Positions 24,111-33,818 of a stretch of DNA of 49,827 bases are shown here, in pieces. This DNA comes from Campylobacter concisus (GTDB taxonomy: Bacteria > Campylobacterota > Campylobacteria > Campylobacterales > Campylobacteraceae), in contig NZ_PPAW01000031.1 of assembly GCF_002913225.1 (NCBI RefSeq), positions 1-49,827 of the forward strand, given 5' to 3'. Under the pieces are notes generated by a model. It was given only the letters and a program-made list of their open reading frames with translations, made no database searches and was not told where the DNA came from. Every line of letters starts with the position of its first letter. The stretch's first letter is position 1. The position numbers and the translations under genes are program-made.

Positions 24111-25040
24111 ATGAAGATCGTTTGTTTAGACGCGGCCACTCTTGGCGAAAACGTAGATCTTAGTGTTTTTAAGAAATTTGGCGAGTTTATCAGCTACCAA
24201 AAAACCAAAAGCGATGAGGTCGTGGGGCGTCTAAAGGGCGTTGATATCGTCATCACAAACAAGGTCGTCATCGACAAAGCCGTGATGGACGCGACAAATT
24301 TAAAGCTTATCTGTATAAGCGCAACTGGCATGAATAACGTAGATCTTGAGCACGCAAAAGCTAAAAATATAGCTGTAAAAAACGTCGCTGGCTACTCAAC
24401 CGCAAGCGTCGTGCAGCACACGTTTGCCTTGCTTTTTGAGCTGACAAATCACATCAAATTTTATGATGAGTACGTAAAAAACGGCGAGTGGGTGAAGAGT
24501 GAAATTTTCACCTATCTTGGCGCAGATATCAGTGAGATCGCTGGTAAAGAATTTGGCATCATCGGACTTGGCGAGATAGGACGAAGCGTGGCGGCAGTGG
24601 CACGTGCATTTGGCGCAAACGTGAGCTACTACTCGACAAGCGGAGCAAATAAAAATAGCGAATTTAAGCAAAAAAGCTTAGAAGAGCTACTAAGGGTCAG
24701 CGACATCATCAGCATCCACGCACCGCTAAATGAAAAGACTAGAAATTTACTAGGTATAAACGAGATAAATTTACTAAAAGATGATGCGATAGTGCTAAAT
24801 TTAGGACGTGGCGGCATAGTGGATGAAGTGGCGATGGCAAGGGCGATAGATGAGAGAAATTTACGCTTTGGCACCGACGTTTTAGAAAGCGAGCCGATGA
24901 GCAAAAATAACCCATTTTTAAATGTAAAAAACAAAGAAAATCTACTAATCACACCGCACGTAGCATGGGGCAGTTTGGAGGCCAGAAAACGGCTGATCTC
25001 GCTCATAGTTAAAAATATAGAAGAATTTATAAAAGGATAG
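24111..25040 (+). CDS. D-isomer 2-hydroxyacid dehydrogenase
   Basis: A 309-residue NAD-dependent dehydrogenase that interconverts a 2-oxoacid and a D-2-hydroxyacid. The nucleotide-binding motif GIIGLGEIGRSVAAVARAFGA is near residue 147. The catalytic triad residues are visible in order: Arg in NLGRGGIVDE, Glu in DVLESEPM, and His in ITPHVAWGS. Glycerate, hydroxypyruvate or lactate are possible substrates and the sequence does not choose among them. The gene is packed between the synthase-like gene and yajQ with 2-3-base gaps, matching Cj0373 in place. Confidence 0.88.
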   Translation: MKIVCLDAATLGENVDLSVFKKFGEFISYQKTKSDEVVGRLKGVDIVITNKVVIDKAVMDATNLKLICISATGMNNVDLEHAKAKNIAVKNVAGYSTASVVQHTFALLFELTNHIKFYDEYVKNGEWVKSEIFTYLGADISEIAGKEFGIIGLGEIGRSVAAVARAFGANVSYYSTSGANKNSEFKQKSLEELLRVSDIISIHAPLNEKTRNLLGINEINLLKDDAIVLNLGRGGIVDEVAMARAIDERNLRFGTDVLESEPMSKNNPFLNVKNKENLLITPHVAWGSLEARKRLISLIVKNIEEFIKG

Positions 25041-25043
25041 AAA

Positions 25044-25541
25044 ATGGCAAGCGAACACAGCTTTGATATAAGCGCTGAAGTCGATATGATGGAGGTTAAA
25101 AACGCTCTTGAGACGGCTAAAAAAGAGATCGCAGCAAGGTATGACTTTAAGGGGCTTGCGGCTGAAGTTGAGCTAAATGAAAAGGAGAAATTTATCACGC
25201 TTCTTAGCTCAAGCGACAATAAGATCGACGCGCTAAAAGATATAGTGATCTCAAAGCTCATCAAGCGTAACATCCCGCCAGTTGCGATTACAGAGACAAA
25301 AAGAGAGCCAGCTAGTGGCGGAAATTTAAAAGCGACGCTAAAGCTAAACGACACGCTTGATGGCGAAAACTCAAAAAAGATCACCAAAGCGATCAAAGAC
25401 TCAAAGATCAAGGTTAGTGCGCAGGTCAGGGGCGAAGAGATCAGGGTGACAAGCAAAAGCATAGACGATCTGCAGGAGTGTATAAAGCTGGTTAGGGGGT
25501 TAAATTTAGAGCTTCCGATAAGCTTTAAAAACCTAAAATAA
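25044..25541 (+). CDS. yajQ: YajQ-family nucleotide-binding protein
   Basis: A 165-residue protein starting [37 protein letters not shown], the near-invariant YajQ opening. It has two ferredoxin-like domains, the second near [40 protein letters not shown]. Members bind nucleotides, and in Xanthomonas one senses cyclic di-GMP; whether that holds here is unknown. It is the last gene of the run and lies 3 bases after the dehydrogenase. Equivalent to Cj0374. Confidence 0.92.
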   Translation: MASEHSFDISAEVDMMEVKNALETAKKEIAARYDFKGLAAEVELNEKEKFITLLSSSDNKIDALKDIVISKLIKRNIPPVAITETKREPASGGNLKATLKLNDTLDGENSKKITKAIKDSKIKVSAQVRGEEIRVTSKSIDDLQECIKLVRGLNLELPISFKNLK

Positions 25542-25723
25542 TGGCCTCTCGTGAGCGCCTTTAAATGAGCTAGAAAAATTTTCGCTCCGCAGGCTATACG
25601 CCTAGCGCACGCTTGATTTTTCGTCACAACATTTAAATCCATCTCACGATGTTTTTGTTTAAATTTGGTAAGTTGCTAAGCTAAATTTTTGAAATCGCCT
25701 AGCCTAATTTTGCGAAATAGCCA

Positions 25724-25747
25724 CTAAATTTTTCATTTAAAATTTAG
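25724..25747. repeat. inverted repeat in the gap before the DUF2314 gene
   Basis: CTAAATTTT (25724-25732), loop TCATTT, AAAATTTAG (25739-25747). It lies in the 274-base gap between yajQ and the next gene. Pure AT arms suggest limited stability; it could be a weak terminator or part of a promoter region. I see nothing else definite in this gap. Confidence 0.3.
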
Positions 25748-25815
25748 CTATTTAGCCTAAATTTGGCAGTTTTTTTGCAATTTTACACTTAAATTTATTT
25801 CACTAAGGATAAAAA

Positions 25816-26607
25816 ATGAGTTTTTTTAAGAAAATTTTTGGCAAACAAATCGATCTTGGCGAGCAAATGCCGATCTATTTTGTAAGTAGCGACGAAGACT
25901 ACATGCAGCGCGCATTTGAGCAGGCTCGTGAGAGCTTTAGATATTTTTGGCGTGAGCTTTACTGGGAGCGCCGCAGGATCGTGCCTATGCTTGATTATGC
26001 GATGGTAAAAATTTGCTTTCTTGACACCATAAACGGCGAAGAGGTGGGCGAGCACATGTGGATAAACGACGTGGAATTTGACGGAGATACGATATATGGC
26101 ACGCTTGTAAATGAGCCTGACACCGTGCAAAACGTGAAAGTTGGAGATCAAGTAAGCGCGAAGATAGAAGAAATGAGCGACTGGCTCTTTGCCATAGACG
26201 GGTGTGCTTATGGTGGCTTTAGCGTGCAGGCGATGCGATCACGCATGCAAAAAGATGAGCTAGCCGAGCATGACGCGGCTTGGGGGCTTGATTTTGGCGA
26301 TTTTAACGATATCTTGGTCGTTTACGAGCAAAAAGAACACCCAGAAAATTTGATAGAACACCCGATGAGCAAAAATATGACTGAGCAGTTTGAAAACTAC
26401 GCAAAAGAGCACCCAAGCGTAGCCACAGACACTGATGAGTTTGGATATACGCAGCTTCACCACGAGGCGATCGCTGGAAATTTAAACCTTGTAAATCTCT
26501 TGCTAAAATATGGCGCTGATAAAAATGCCCGAACAAAAAGTGGCAAAACGGCGGCTGAATTTGCTGAAAATTTGGGCTGGGAGCACATCGCAAAGGTGCT
26601 TAGCTAG
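25816..26607 (+). CDS. DUF2314 protein with C-terminal ankyrin repeats
   Basis: A 263-residue cytoplasmic protein. Residues ~15-120 look like DUF2314 (MPIYFVSSDEDYMQRAFEQARESFRYFWREL, then MVKICFLDTINGEEVGEHMWINDVEFDGDTIYGTLVNEP). Residues ~205-263 form ankyrin repeats (DEFGYTQLHHEAIAGNLNLVNLLLKYGADKNARTKSGKTAAEFAENLG). DUF2314 has no settled function; ankyrin repeats bind other proteins, so the pair may act as a binding adaptor or as immunity/regulatory protein. AAGGATAAAAA precedes the ATG. It stands alone, with gaps on both sides. Confidence 0.78.
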   Translation: MSFFKKIFGKQIDLGEQMPIYFVSSDEDYMQRAFEQARESFRYFWRELYWERRRIVPMLDYAMVKICFLDTINGEEVGEHMWINDVEFDGDTIYGTLVNEPDTVQNVKVGDQVSAKIEEMSDWLFAIDGCAYGGFSVQAMRSRMQKDELAEHDAAWGLDFGDFNDILVVYEQKEHPENLIEHPMSKNMTEQFENYAKEHPSVATDTDEFGYTQLHHEAIAGNLNLVNLLLKYGADKNARTKSGKTAAEFAENLGWEHIAKVLS

Positions 26608-26641
26608 TTAAATTTGTAAATTTAGTAGAAAGAGGCAAAAT

Positions 26642-28319
26642 TTGAGCTACCAAGACATTTTAGATGAAAAAGATAAGAATATTGTCAGAATAGACAAATT
26701 TATAGATTTTTTAAGAAAAAACTTTAAAGAACTAGATAAATACAATCAATTAGTAGCACTTCTAAACAAAGAAAAAAATTATATTTGAAGTTAGGTGAAA
26801 AAGATTCTAACGATTTTACTAAAGAATTAAAAGATATAGGATATCAGATAAGTTTAAAAATCTTAGAAATTAAAAATAATAAAATAAATGTTATTGATGA
26901 AATAAGTTCTGAAGACAAAAAGCAAATATTAGAACCAGATAAATTATTAGATGAAAATATGCACAACATTAAAAAAGAATTGTATAAGAATTTTAAAAAT
27001 ATATTTTCTTGTCTGTTTGATTATAAAGAAAGTAACGCTAGTAGGGTTAGAGAATTTTTAGAAGAGACTTTCTTTAATTGTGATTGTAAGGGGTCGCCAC
27101 AATCAAAAATCATAGAATTATTAACAAGCATAAAAAATAATAGAGAAATATTAAAAAACAAAAAAATTAAAAAAATTTTTAATAAAGAGGTAGAAGCCGA
27201 AATAGCAAAAGAAAAGTTTAGTGATAAGTTTATTAAAAAAAAGAAAGAGGAGTTGTTAAATAATGAAGCTATTAAAATAAAAAATAGATTACTTTTCAAT
27301 AAGTTATTTGAATATTATTTAACAAATTTTTATGAACAAAAAAGTATTAAAGACCATGTAAATGCTCTTTTAAAATTTCATCCATTGATACTATCTGGCA
27401 TTAGCTTGATTAGTATGATTTGTTATTTTGTGTATTTTGGTCTATTTGTTGGATATTTTCCGGCATTAAGTGGTTCCGATGTTTTTTACTTTGGTGGTTT
27501 AATATTTTTTGTAATTGCTTTTTTTCTATAATTATTGTTTCTCCAATGCTTTTATATCCAGAATATTATAAAACAGAGAAAAAATTTAAACTGATTTTGG
27601 CAATATCTATGCCATCTATATTGATTTATACCTATCTCATGTTGATTGCAGGGGCTTCTACTAAGTTGTTTGTTTTTGTGACTACTGCCATATATATTAT
27701 TACTCTTTTACTAGTGTTTGGCGCATTTAAAATCAAGGATTATATTTTTGATAGTATTTTAAAACAAATAGTTTCAATAATAGTAATTGTTATAATCATA
27801 ATATTGTTAGCAAAAATACAATATTATTTATCAAATAATATTGTAAAATTAATGATAAAACTTTTTTCCATTTCAATATTGATAAGTTTTGTTATTCCTC
27901 TAGGCTTTTTGTTATATATGCACGAAATTTACCAAACTGGAGAGTATAGACTTATTTTGAGTGGTTTTATTGTTGCAATTCAAGTGTATTTTTTTGTAAC
28001 AATTACAGACAATATTGCAAATAATTTTGAAATCGCAAATGTTAAATATAAGTATTTATCTATAGAAAAAAGTGTAGCAAGTGCTTTACCAGAAAAAATT
28101 TGCAAAAATGCTAAAAATAAAAACTGCGATTTCAATAAAACCTACTACGATGAAAATGAGACAAGCGGAGTTATGAAACTTTACAACATTAAGGCCCTTT
28201 CAACTCTTGGTAAATTTTATTATTTAGAAACAATTGGTTATAAAAACAAGAACGATAAGGAAATAAAATTCGAGCTTGACGCAAGTAAAATTATCTCAAG
28301 AGAGAAGCAAGAAAGGTAA
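26642..28319 (+). pseudogene. multi-pass membrane protein of unknown family, paralog 1, with two frameshifts
   Basis: This starts at TTG 26642 (MSYQDILDEKDKN), identical in its first residues to the downstream paralog. The frame breaks at a run of seven A (26772-26778) and again at a run of seven T (27519-27525); one added base at each restores a single protein of about 558 residues. The N-terminal ~240 residues are charged and cytoplasmic, longer than in paralog 2. About seven helices follow (for example ILSGISLISMICYFVYFG). A C-terminal soluble part has KSVASALPEKICKNAKNKNC and GKFYYLET. It is more AT-rich than paralog 2. The function is unknown. Broken pieces are open at 26785-27531 and from about 27420 to 28319. 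Confidence 0.75.
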
Positions 28320-28321
28320 AT

Positions 28322-29638
28322 TTGAGTTATCAAGACATTTTAGATGAAAAAGATGAGAGCGTTAAAAACGCTAAAAAATTTGTAAATTTTTTAAAGGCAA
28401 ATTTTTCAAACTGCGAGATAAGAAGCAGCAAACAAGCGCGTTTGATCGCTCTTTTAAACGAAGAAAACGACCTTTTTGATAGGTTAAATAGGACAAATTT
28501 TGCTGAAGTTTTAAAAAGGCTTGGCGAGATAAAAGAGCAGATCACTCTTGTTATTTTGGATATCAAAGATGAGATCATAAAGGATTTTGACGAGCAAAAC
28601 TATGAAATTTACAAAAGGGTGCTCTCAAAAGAGCCAGAGGAGCTTGAAAAGGTCAAAAATGAGCTACTTTTAAACTCGTTTTTCGAGAGCCATTTGGGCG
28701 AGCACTCGGCAAATTTAAAGGCAAATTTCATAAAAGAGTGCGTTGCAAATTTCTTCAAACACTCAAATTTCATAGTGCCTATCATCAGCGTGCTTTGCTA
28801 CTTTTTATATTTTGGTTTTGAGACCCGATATTTTCCGAGTTTAGATAGCTCAGAGATGATATTTACAGGCATCTTGCTATTTTGCGCAACCGCATTTATC
28901 ACTGTTTTTGAGATATTAGTCCTCGTTTTTGTCTCATTTTTGTACCAAAACGACGATAAAAAGCATAAATTTAAAAAGCCAAAATTTCTATTTTTTTATA
29001 ACTCAAATTTCATCTACATTTTAACTCTCATCTCTTTTGCCATTTTGGCCTTTGCAAGCTACAAGCTAAACTACGGCTGGAGCACTATTTTGTCGATGTT
29101 TTTACTTTCCTACGTTGGAGTAAATTTGGCAGTTTCCTTTAAAGATAGATCAAAATTTATCATCTATCTTCTGTCATTTCTCATGATTTTACTCTTTATC
29201 ATTTCGGTTGTTATCTCAAAAAATAGCGAATTTTTGGCACTTTGGATACTCTTTTGCTCGTTTATGCTCTCTTTTATACTGGGCGCTGCTAGTATCAAAG
29301 AGACTAGAGGCTTTTCATTTGTTTTCTACGCTGCACTTTCGCTTATGATCGTTTCAAACTCGCTTTTGTTTATAAAATACACAGCAAAAACCTTTAACAT
29401 AGGCGATGTGGATTATAAATTTTTACTTGTGGATAAAAGTGCGTTAAATGCCCTGCCAAAGTCACTTTGTGAGGCAAAAGGCAAAGAGCAAACGCCTTGT
29501 GAGATAGATGAAAAAGCGGTTAAAATTTATGATGTGAAGTCGCTTTGCAATATCGGTAAATTTTACTATTTGCAGACAAAAGACGGAGTGAAATTTGAGC
29601 TTGACTCAAGCAAGGTCATATCAAGGGTTAAAGAGTAA
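28322..29638 (+). CDS. multi-pass membrane protein of unknown family, paralog 2
   Basis: A 438-residue protein starting at TTG 28322 (MSYQDILDEKDESV), with GAAAGG upstream and a 2-base gap after paralog 1. Residues 1-140 are charged and helical (cytoplasmic). About seven hydrophobic helices follow between residues 146 and 355 (NFIVPIISVLCYFLYFGF, MIFTGILLFCATAFITVFEI and others). A soluble tail of ~75 residues has KSALNALPKSLCEAKGKEQTPC and ends FELDSSKVISRVKE. Both paralogs keep the two Cys of the tail; with seven helices the tail would lie outside the membrane, where a disulfide is plausible. I do not recognise the family; no catalytic motif is visible. Confidence 0.75.
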   Translation: MSYQDILDEKDESVKNAKKFVNFLKANFSNCEIRSSKQARLIALLNEENDLFDRLNRTNFAEVLKRLGEIKEQITLVILDIKDEIIKDFDEQNYEIYKRVLSKEPEELEKVKNELLLNSFFESHLGEHSANLKANFIKECVANFFKHSNFIVPIISVLCYFLYFGFETRYFPSLDSSEMIFTGILLFCATAFITVFEILVLVFVSFLYQNDDKKHKFKKPKFLFFYNSNFIYILTLISFAILAFASYKLNYGWSTILSMFLLSYVGVNLAVSFKDRSKFIIYLLSFLMILLFIISVVISKNSEFLALWILFCSFMLSFILGAASIKETRGFSFVFYAALSLMIVSNSLLFIKYTAKTFNIGDVDYKFLLVDKSALNALPKSLCEAKGKEQTPCEIDEKAVKIYDVKSLCNIGKFYYLQTKDGVKFELDSSKVISRVKE

Positions 29639-29828
29639 GTAGGCTAAGCTTAAATTTGTAGAGCAAAAGCGAGCAAGATATGTAAAAATCGCAGGTTTGT
29701 AAAAATGAAAAATTTAAAAAATGATTGCATTTTTTACTCAAAATTTACGTTAATACAAGGCTAAATTTATTAAAATTTGGCTATCCTAATGGACTAAATT
29801 AAAACTAACTTATTTAAGGCGATTAATT

Positions 29829-31193
29829 ATGATTTTTAAAAATATTGTTGAGAGTTTTGCTGTAAATTACGCTCATAATTCTATACAAAAATCGCTATAT
29901 AACGAATTTAACATAGACATTTTAAACACGACTTACACCAAAACTCCAAAAAAAGACAAAAAGTACATGCTCTACGCTCACGTGCCGTTTTGTCACACAT
30001 TTTGCCCGTATTGCTCGTTTCACAAGTACCACTACGAGCAGGAGCTTGCGAAAATTTACTTTGAAAATTTACGCGAGGAGATGAGACAGATAAAAGAGGC
30101 TGGCTTTGACTTTACATCGCTTTATGTGGGTGGTGGCACGACGCTTATAAACGAGCCAGAGCTTGAAAAAACGCTAAAACTCGCAAAAGATCTCTTTAGC
30201 ATAGAGGATATCTCAGCAGAGAGCGATCCAAATCACATCTCGCCAGAGAGTCTCAGCCGCTTTGACGGCCTCATCGATCGCTTAAGCGTAGGCGTGCAAA
30301 GCTTTGATGATGAGACTTTAAAAAAGGTTGGCAGATACGATAAATTTGGCTCGGCAGAGGAGACAAAAAGAAAGATAGAGCAGGCTCTTGGCAAGATCCC
30401 AGTTATCAGCCTAGATCTCATCTTTAACCTACCAAATCAAACAAAAGAGCAGATAATAAACGACGTAAATGTCGCAAAATCGATCTCTCCGCAGCAGATC
30501 ACCTTCTATCCGCTTATGAAATCGGAGCTAACGAGAGAAAACATCGCTCGCGCACTTGGCGTCTCAAACGTCGATAACGAGCGCGAATTTTACGAGATCA
30601 TCGTGAGTGAATTTGCTAAAAGCGGCTACAGACAAAGCAACGCCTGGGCGTTTTCAAATGAAAAAAGCGCAGATCTTCGCGACGAATACGTGGGCTCAAA
30701 TTTAGAGTACGTAGGCGTTGGTAGCGGGGCATTTAGCTTTCTTGACGGTGAGCTTGTGATAAATGCCTTTAACCTACTTGACTACGGCAGAAAGATCAAA
30801 GGCAGGCAAAGCCCAGTCATCGCAAAATGCGCATTTAGCAAAAAAGAGAGACTAAAATATACATTTTTAACAAGGCTTTTTGACGGCGCAGTCGATATCA
30901 AAACCTACAACGAGCAAAACGATGCAAACATCAACAAAGATCTATTTGTTGAGCTTAGCTTGCTAAAACTAGTAAATGCGATCTACGAAGAAAATGGCGT
31001 TATCAAGCCGACATTTTTTGGCAAATACATCTGCGTCGTGCTCATGCGCGACTTCTACGCTGGCATGGACAAGGTGCGCGCGATATTTAAGGATGACGCT
31101 AAGATCAAACGCAGCAAGGTGCTTCACATCATGAGTGAAAATACCGAGCAAAAATTTGATCAAAACATCATTCAGCCACGCGCTGCGATGTAA
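29829..31193 (+). CDS. radical SAM enzyme of the HemN/HemW/ChuW superfamily
   Basis: A 454-residue protein. The iron-sulfur motif CHTFCPYC (Cys55, Cys59, Cys62) within YAHVPFCHTFCPYCSF is the CxxxCxxC of radical SAM enzymes. LYVGGGTTLI and SLDLIFNLPNQT follow at the usual HemN-family spacing, and SVGVQSFDDETLKKVGR is typical of the superfamily. Members include coproporphyrinogen dehydrogenases, heme chaperones and the anaerobic heme-opening methyltransferase ChuW/HutW. The C-terminal half looks closest to the last group in length, but I cannot assign it. The stop overlaps the ATG of the ABC exporter by one base (TAATG), so the two are coupled. Confidence 0.82.
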   Translation: MIFKNIVESFAVNYAHNSIQKSLYNEFNIDILNTTYTKTPKKDKKYMLYAHVPFCHTFCPYCSFHKYHYEQELAKIYFENLREEMRQIKEAGFDFTSLYVGGGTTLINEPELEKTLKLAKDLFSIEDISAESDPNHISPESLSRFDGLIDRLSVGVQSFDDETLKKVGRYDKFGSAEETKRKIEQALGKIPVISLDLIFNLPNQTKEQIINDVNVAKSISPQQITFYPLMKSELTRENIARALGVSNVDNEREFYEIIVSEFAKSGYRQSNAWAFSNEKSADLRDEYVGSNLEYVGVGSGAFSFLDGELVINAFNLLDYGRKIKGRQSPVIAKCAFSKKERLKYTFLTRLFDGAVDIKTYNEQNDANINKDLFVELSLLKLVNAIYEENGVIKPTFFGKYICVVLMRDFYAGMDKVRAIFKDDAKIKRSKVLHIMSENTEQKFDQNIIQPRAAM

Positions 31194-32827
31194 TGCTTGC
31201 AAATTTAATAAAAAGCAATCTTTTTTCAATAATCAAAATAGTGGTCCTGACGCTTGCTTTTAGCGGGCTTGGCGTCTGGACGCTCTCTTTTATCAACAAT
31301 GAACTTGTAAATTTAAAAGAATTTAACGCCTTCGTGGCGGTTAAATTTATAGCTATCTTGGTCTTATTTTTCATAAGCGCCATCGCTGCAAACATCTCGC
31401 TTACAAATTTCGGACATAAATTTATCTACGAGCTTAGATATCAAAGCGTAAAGCAAATTTTAGACACGCCAAATAGCGTGATAAACGAGATCGGCAAGGC
31501 AAAGATCATAGCCAGTCTAAACAACGACATAAAGACGATCACTTTTGCTTTCATGAGCGCTACTGGCTTCATACAAAGCCTAGTTTTCATCATTTGTGCT
31601 AGCTTTTATCTAGCCTATATTGCGCCAAAAGTATTTATATTTAGCGCAGTTTGGATCGGTGCAACACTCGTTATAAACACGCTTTTGATGAAAAAGATCC
31701 ACTTTTACTTCAAAGACTCAAGGATGCAAGATGACGCACTGCAAAAGCACTACGACGACATCGTCGAGGGCCACAGAGAGCTTAGCCTAAACAGGGTAAG
31801 GGCAAGTGTCTGCTTTGATGAGCTAAATTTAACAGGCGATAAGAAGCGCCAAAGCATGGTAAAAGCTGACGTATATCACGCGCTAAGTGATAATTTTACA
31901 AACGTAATGCTTCTTGGTGCGGTCGGACTTTGCGTATTTTTGTGCGTGGCATTTGGCTGGGCGAGCCTACAAACGGCGCTTAGCATAAGCCTTACGATAC
32001 TATTTTTAAGAGGCTCATTTATGAGTATGGTTGGCTCCATACCAGCCGCACTTAGCGCAAAAGTGAGCTTAGAGAAGATAATGAACTTAAATTTAAATGA
32101 ATTTAAGCAAGGCTTTAAATTTGATGATAGCCTAAGCGACGAGTGGCAAAGTATCAGGCTAAAAGATATAAATTTTAGCTACGAGCAGGGCAAATTTAGC
32201 CTAAAAGGGGTAAATTTAGAGATCAAACGCGGCGAGATAACATTTATCATCGGTAAAAATGGCAGTGGCAAAAGCACGCTTATAAATATTCTCTGTGGCC
32301 TTCTTCGCCCAAGTAGCGGCGAAATTTACCTTGATGGCACAAAGATAGATGAGGCAAATTTACAAAGCTATCAGGCAAAGATAAGCGCTATTTTTGCTGA
32401 TTTTTATCTATTTTCGCAAACGCTCTCTCGTGATGGCTTTGCCAGCCAAAGCGACATAGATGAGCTTTTAGTGCTGCTTGAGATAGATAAAAAGGTAAGT
32501 GTTGTTGATAATAAACTTAGTACCACGCAGCTCTCAACCGGTCAGAGAAAGCGCCTAAGCCTGCTAATAGCCATCTTAGAGCACCGCTCTATCCTTATCC
32601 TTGATGAGTGGGCGGCCGATCAAGACCCGCTATTTAAGCGTAAATTTTACAAAGAAATTTTGCCATTTTTGCAAAGTAAGGGCATAAGTGTTATCGCCGT
32701 GAGCCACGATGATAGCTACTTTGACGTGGCAACTAGGATCATTTTAGCAAAAGATGGTTTTGTGCGCGAGCTTGATGAGAGTGAGCGTGCCAGCGCCGCA
32801 AAAGATGCCGTTGAGAAGATAAAATAA
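31193..32827 (+). CDS. cyclic-peptide-type ABC exporter (PvdE/SyrD/YojI class)
   Basis: A 544-residue half-transporter with permease and ATPase in one chain. The first ~300 residues carry about six helices (IIKIVVLTLAFSGLGVWTLSF through SLTILFLRGSFMSMVGSIPA). The ATPase has Walker A GKNGSGKST near residue 354, signature LSTGQRKRL, and Walker B ILILDEWAADQDP near 470. The DEWAADQDP end is distinctive of the cyclic peptide/pyoverdine exporter group, whose members move peptides, siderophore precursors or microcin J25 out of the cytoplasm. The start overlaps the radical SAM gene's stop, so enzyme and exporter probably act on the same molecule. Confidence 0.85.
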   Translation: MLANLIKSNLFSIIKIVVLTLAFSGLGVWTLSFINNELVNLKEFNAFVAVKFIAILVLFFISAIAANISLTNFGHKFIYELRYQSVKQILDTPNSVINEIGKAKIIASLNNDIKTITFAFMSATGFIQSLVFIICASFYLAYIAPKVFIFSAVWIGATLVINTLLMKKIHFYFKDSRMQDDALQKHYDDIVEGHRELSLNRVRASVCFDELNLTGDKKRQSMVKADVYHALSDNFTNVMLLGAVGLCVFLCVAFGWASLQTALSISLTILFLRGSFMSMVGSIPAALSAKVSLEKIMNLNLNEFKQGFKFDDSLSDEWQSIRLKDINFSYEQGKFSLKGVNLEIKRGEITFIIGKNGSGKSTLINILCGLLRPSSGEIYLDGTKIDEANLQSYQAKISAIFADFYLFSQTLSRDGFASQSDIDELLVLLEIDKKVSVVDNKLSTTQLSTGQRKRLSLLIAILEHRSILILDEWAADQDPLFKRKFYKEILPFLQSKGISVIAVSHDDSYFDVATRIILAKDGFVRELDESERASAAKDAVEKIK

Positions 32828-32903
32828 GAGTATTTTTTACACAAAAAGAGATTTGAGTGCGCTACTCTTGAGCTATTTCAAGATCAAATAAATTTAAATT
32901 TAG

Positions 32904-32909
32904 TAGAAT
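32904..32909 (+). promoter_or_regulatory. possible -10 box of the nuo operon
   Basis: TAGAAT, 26 bases before the nuoA start, in the 107-base gap after the ABC exporter. No clear -35 box. It is the best candidate by position only. Confidence 0.3.
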
Positions 32910-32934
32910 TTTGAAAAATTAAAAAAGGCGAAGT

Positions 32935-33324
32935 ATGTCACACTCAGAGCTTGACAGCACCTATCTTGGCGCTTTTATCATACTTTTGTTAGCTACTTGT
33001 TCGTTTAGCTTGATAACATTTTTATCCTCAAAGATAGGCAAAAAGCTAGCCAACCGCAATACCGAGCGCCTAAAAGTAGGCTTTTACGAGTGCGGACCGA
33101 CAACTGTAAAACAGCCAAATAAGATAAATATCCACTACTTTTTTTATGGAATTTTATTTATTTTATTTGACGTTGAGGTCATTTTTATGTATCCGTGGGC
33201 GGTGGATTTTAGGCTGCTTGGGCTATTTGGGCTCATAGAGATGCTGCTTTTTGTAGCGATCTTACTCATCGGCTTTGCCTACGCTTGGCAAAAAGGAGTC
33301 TTTAAATGGCAAAGCATCAGATAA
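32935..33324 (+). CDS. nuoA: complex I subunit NuoA
   Basis: A 129-residue membrane subunit with three helices. Helix 1 is [19 protein letters not shown]. The conserved loop [11 protein letters not shown] is the NuoA signature near the quinone channel. Helices 2 and 3 are [23 protein letters not shown] and [22 protein letters not shown]. It is the first gene of the operon, after AAAAAAGGCGAAG, and overlaps nuoB by 19 bases. Confidence 0.96.
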   Translation: MSHSELDSTYLGAFIILLLATCSFSLITFLSSKIGKKLANRNTERLKVGFYECGPTTVKQPNKINIHYFFYGILFILFDVEVIFMYPWAVDFRLLGLFGLIEMLLFVAILLIGFAYAWQKGVFKWQSIR

Positions 33325-33818
33325 ACTACGCTGCAAATGGCGGTCTGCCAGTAGTTTTAACAACCGTTGATAAGCTCGTGCAGTGGGGCAGGAGCAACTC
33401 ACTTTGGGCGCTTAGCTACGGGCTTGCATGCTGTGCGATCGAGATGATGGCAAGTGGCGCTAGCAGATATGACTTTGATAGATTTGGCACCATTTTTAGG
33501 GCTAGTCCAAGGCACTCGGAGGTGATGATCATAGCTGGCACGCTAACTAAAAAGCACGCTGAATTTACAAGGCGGCTATATGATCAGATGCCTGAGCCAA
33601 AGTGGGTCATCTCAATGGGTAGCTGCGCAAACACTGGGGGCATGTTTAACACCTACTCAACCGTTCAAGGCGTAGACCGCATAATCCCAGTCGATATCTA
33701 CATCCCAGGCTGTGCCCCGCGCCCAGAGACGCTTCAGTACGCACTTATGATGCTTCAAAAAAAGATAAGAAAACAAAGTGCATTTAGGGCGCAAAAGCCA
33801 AGAAAGCTAGATATATGA
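33306..33818 (+). CDS. nuoB: complex I subunit NuoB (cluster N2)
   Basis: A 170-residue iron-sulfur subunit that holds the terminal 4Fe-4S cluster N2 and hands electrons to quinone. The ligand cysteines are visible: the CC pair in [14 protein letters not shown], Cys in [13 protein letters not shown], and Cys in IPGCAPRPE. The length is usual. It overlaps nuoA and nuoC (4 bases with nuoC), so translation is coupled along the operon. Confidence 0.97.
   Translation: MAKHQINYAANGGLPVVLTTVDKLVQWGRSNSLWALSYGLACCAIEMMASGASRYDFDRFGTIFRASPRHSEVMIIAGTLTKKHAEFTRRLYDQMPEPKWVISMGSCANTGGMFNTYSTVQGVDRIIPVDIYIPGCAPRPETLQYALMMLQKKIRKQSAFRAQKPRKLDI

Noticed and set aside
24629-25642. Minus-strand open frame of 337 codons opposite the dehydrogenase and yajQ
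   Set aside because: It is the reverse of two well-recognised genes, with Ser/Phe/Leu-rich low-complexity content and no ribosome site; a shadow frame.
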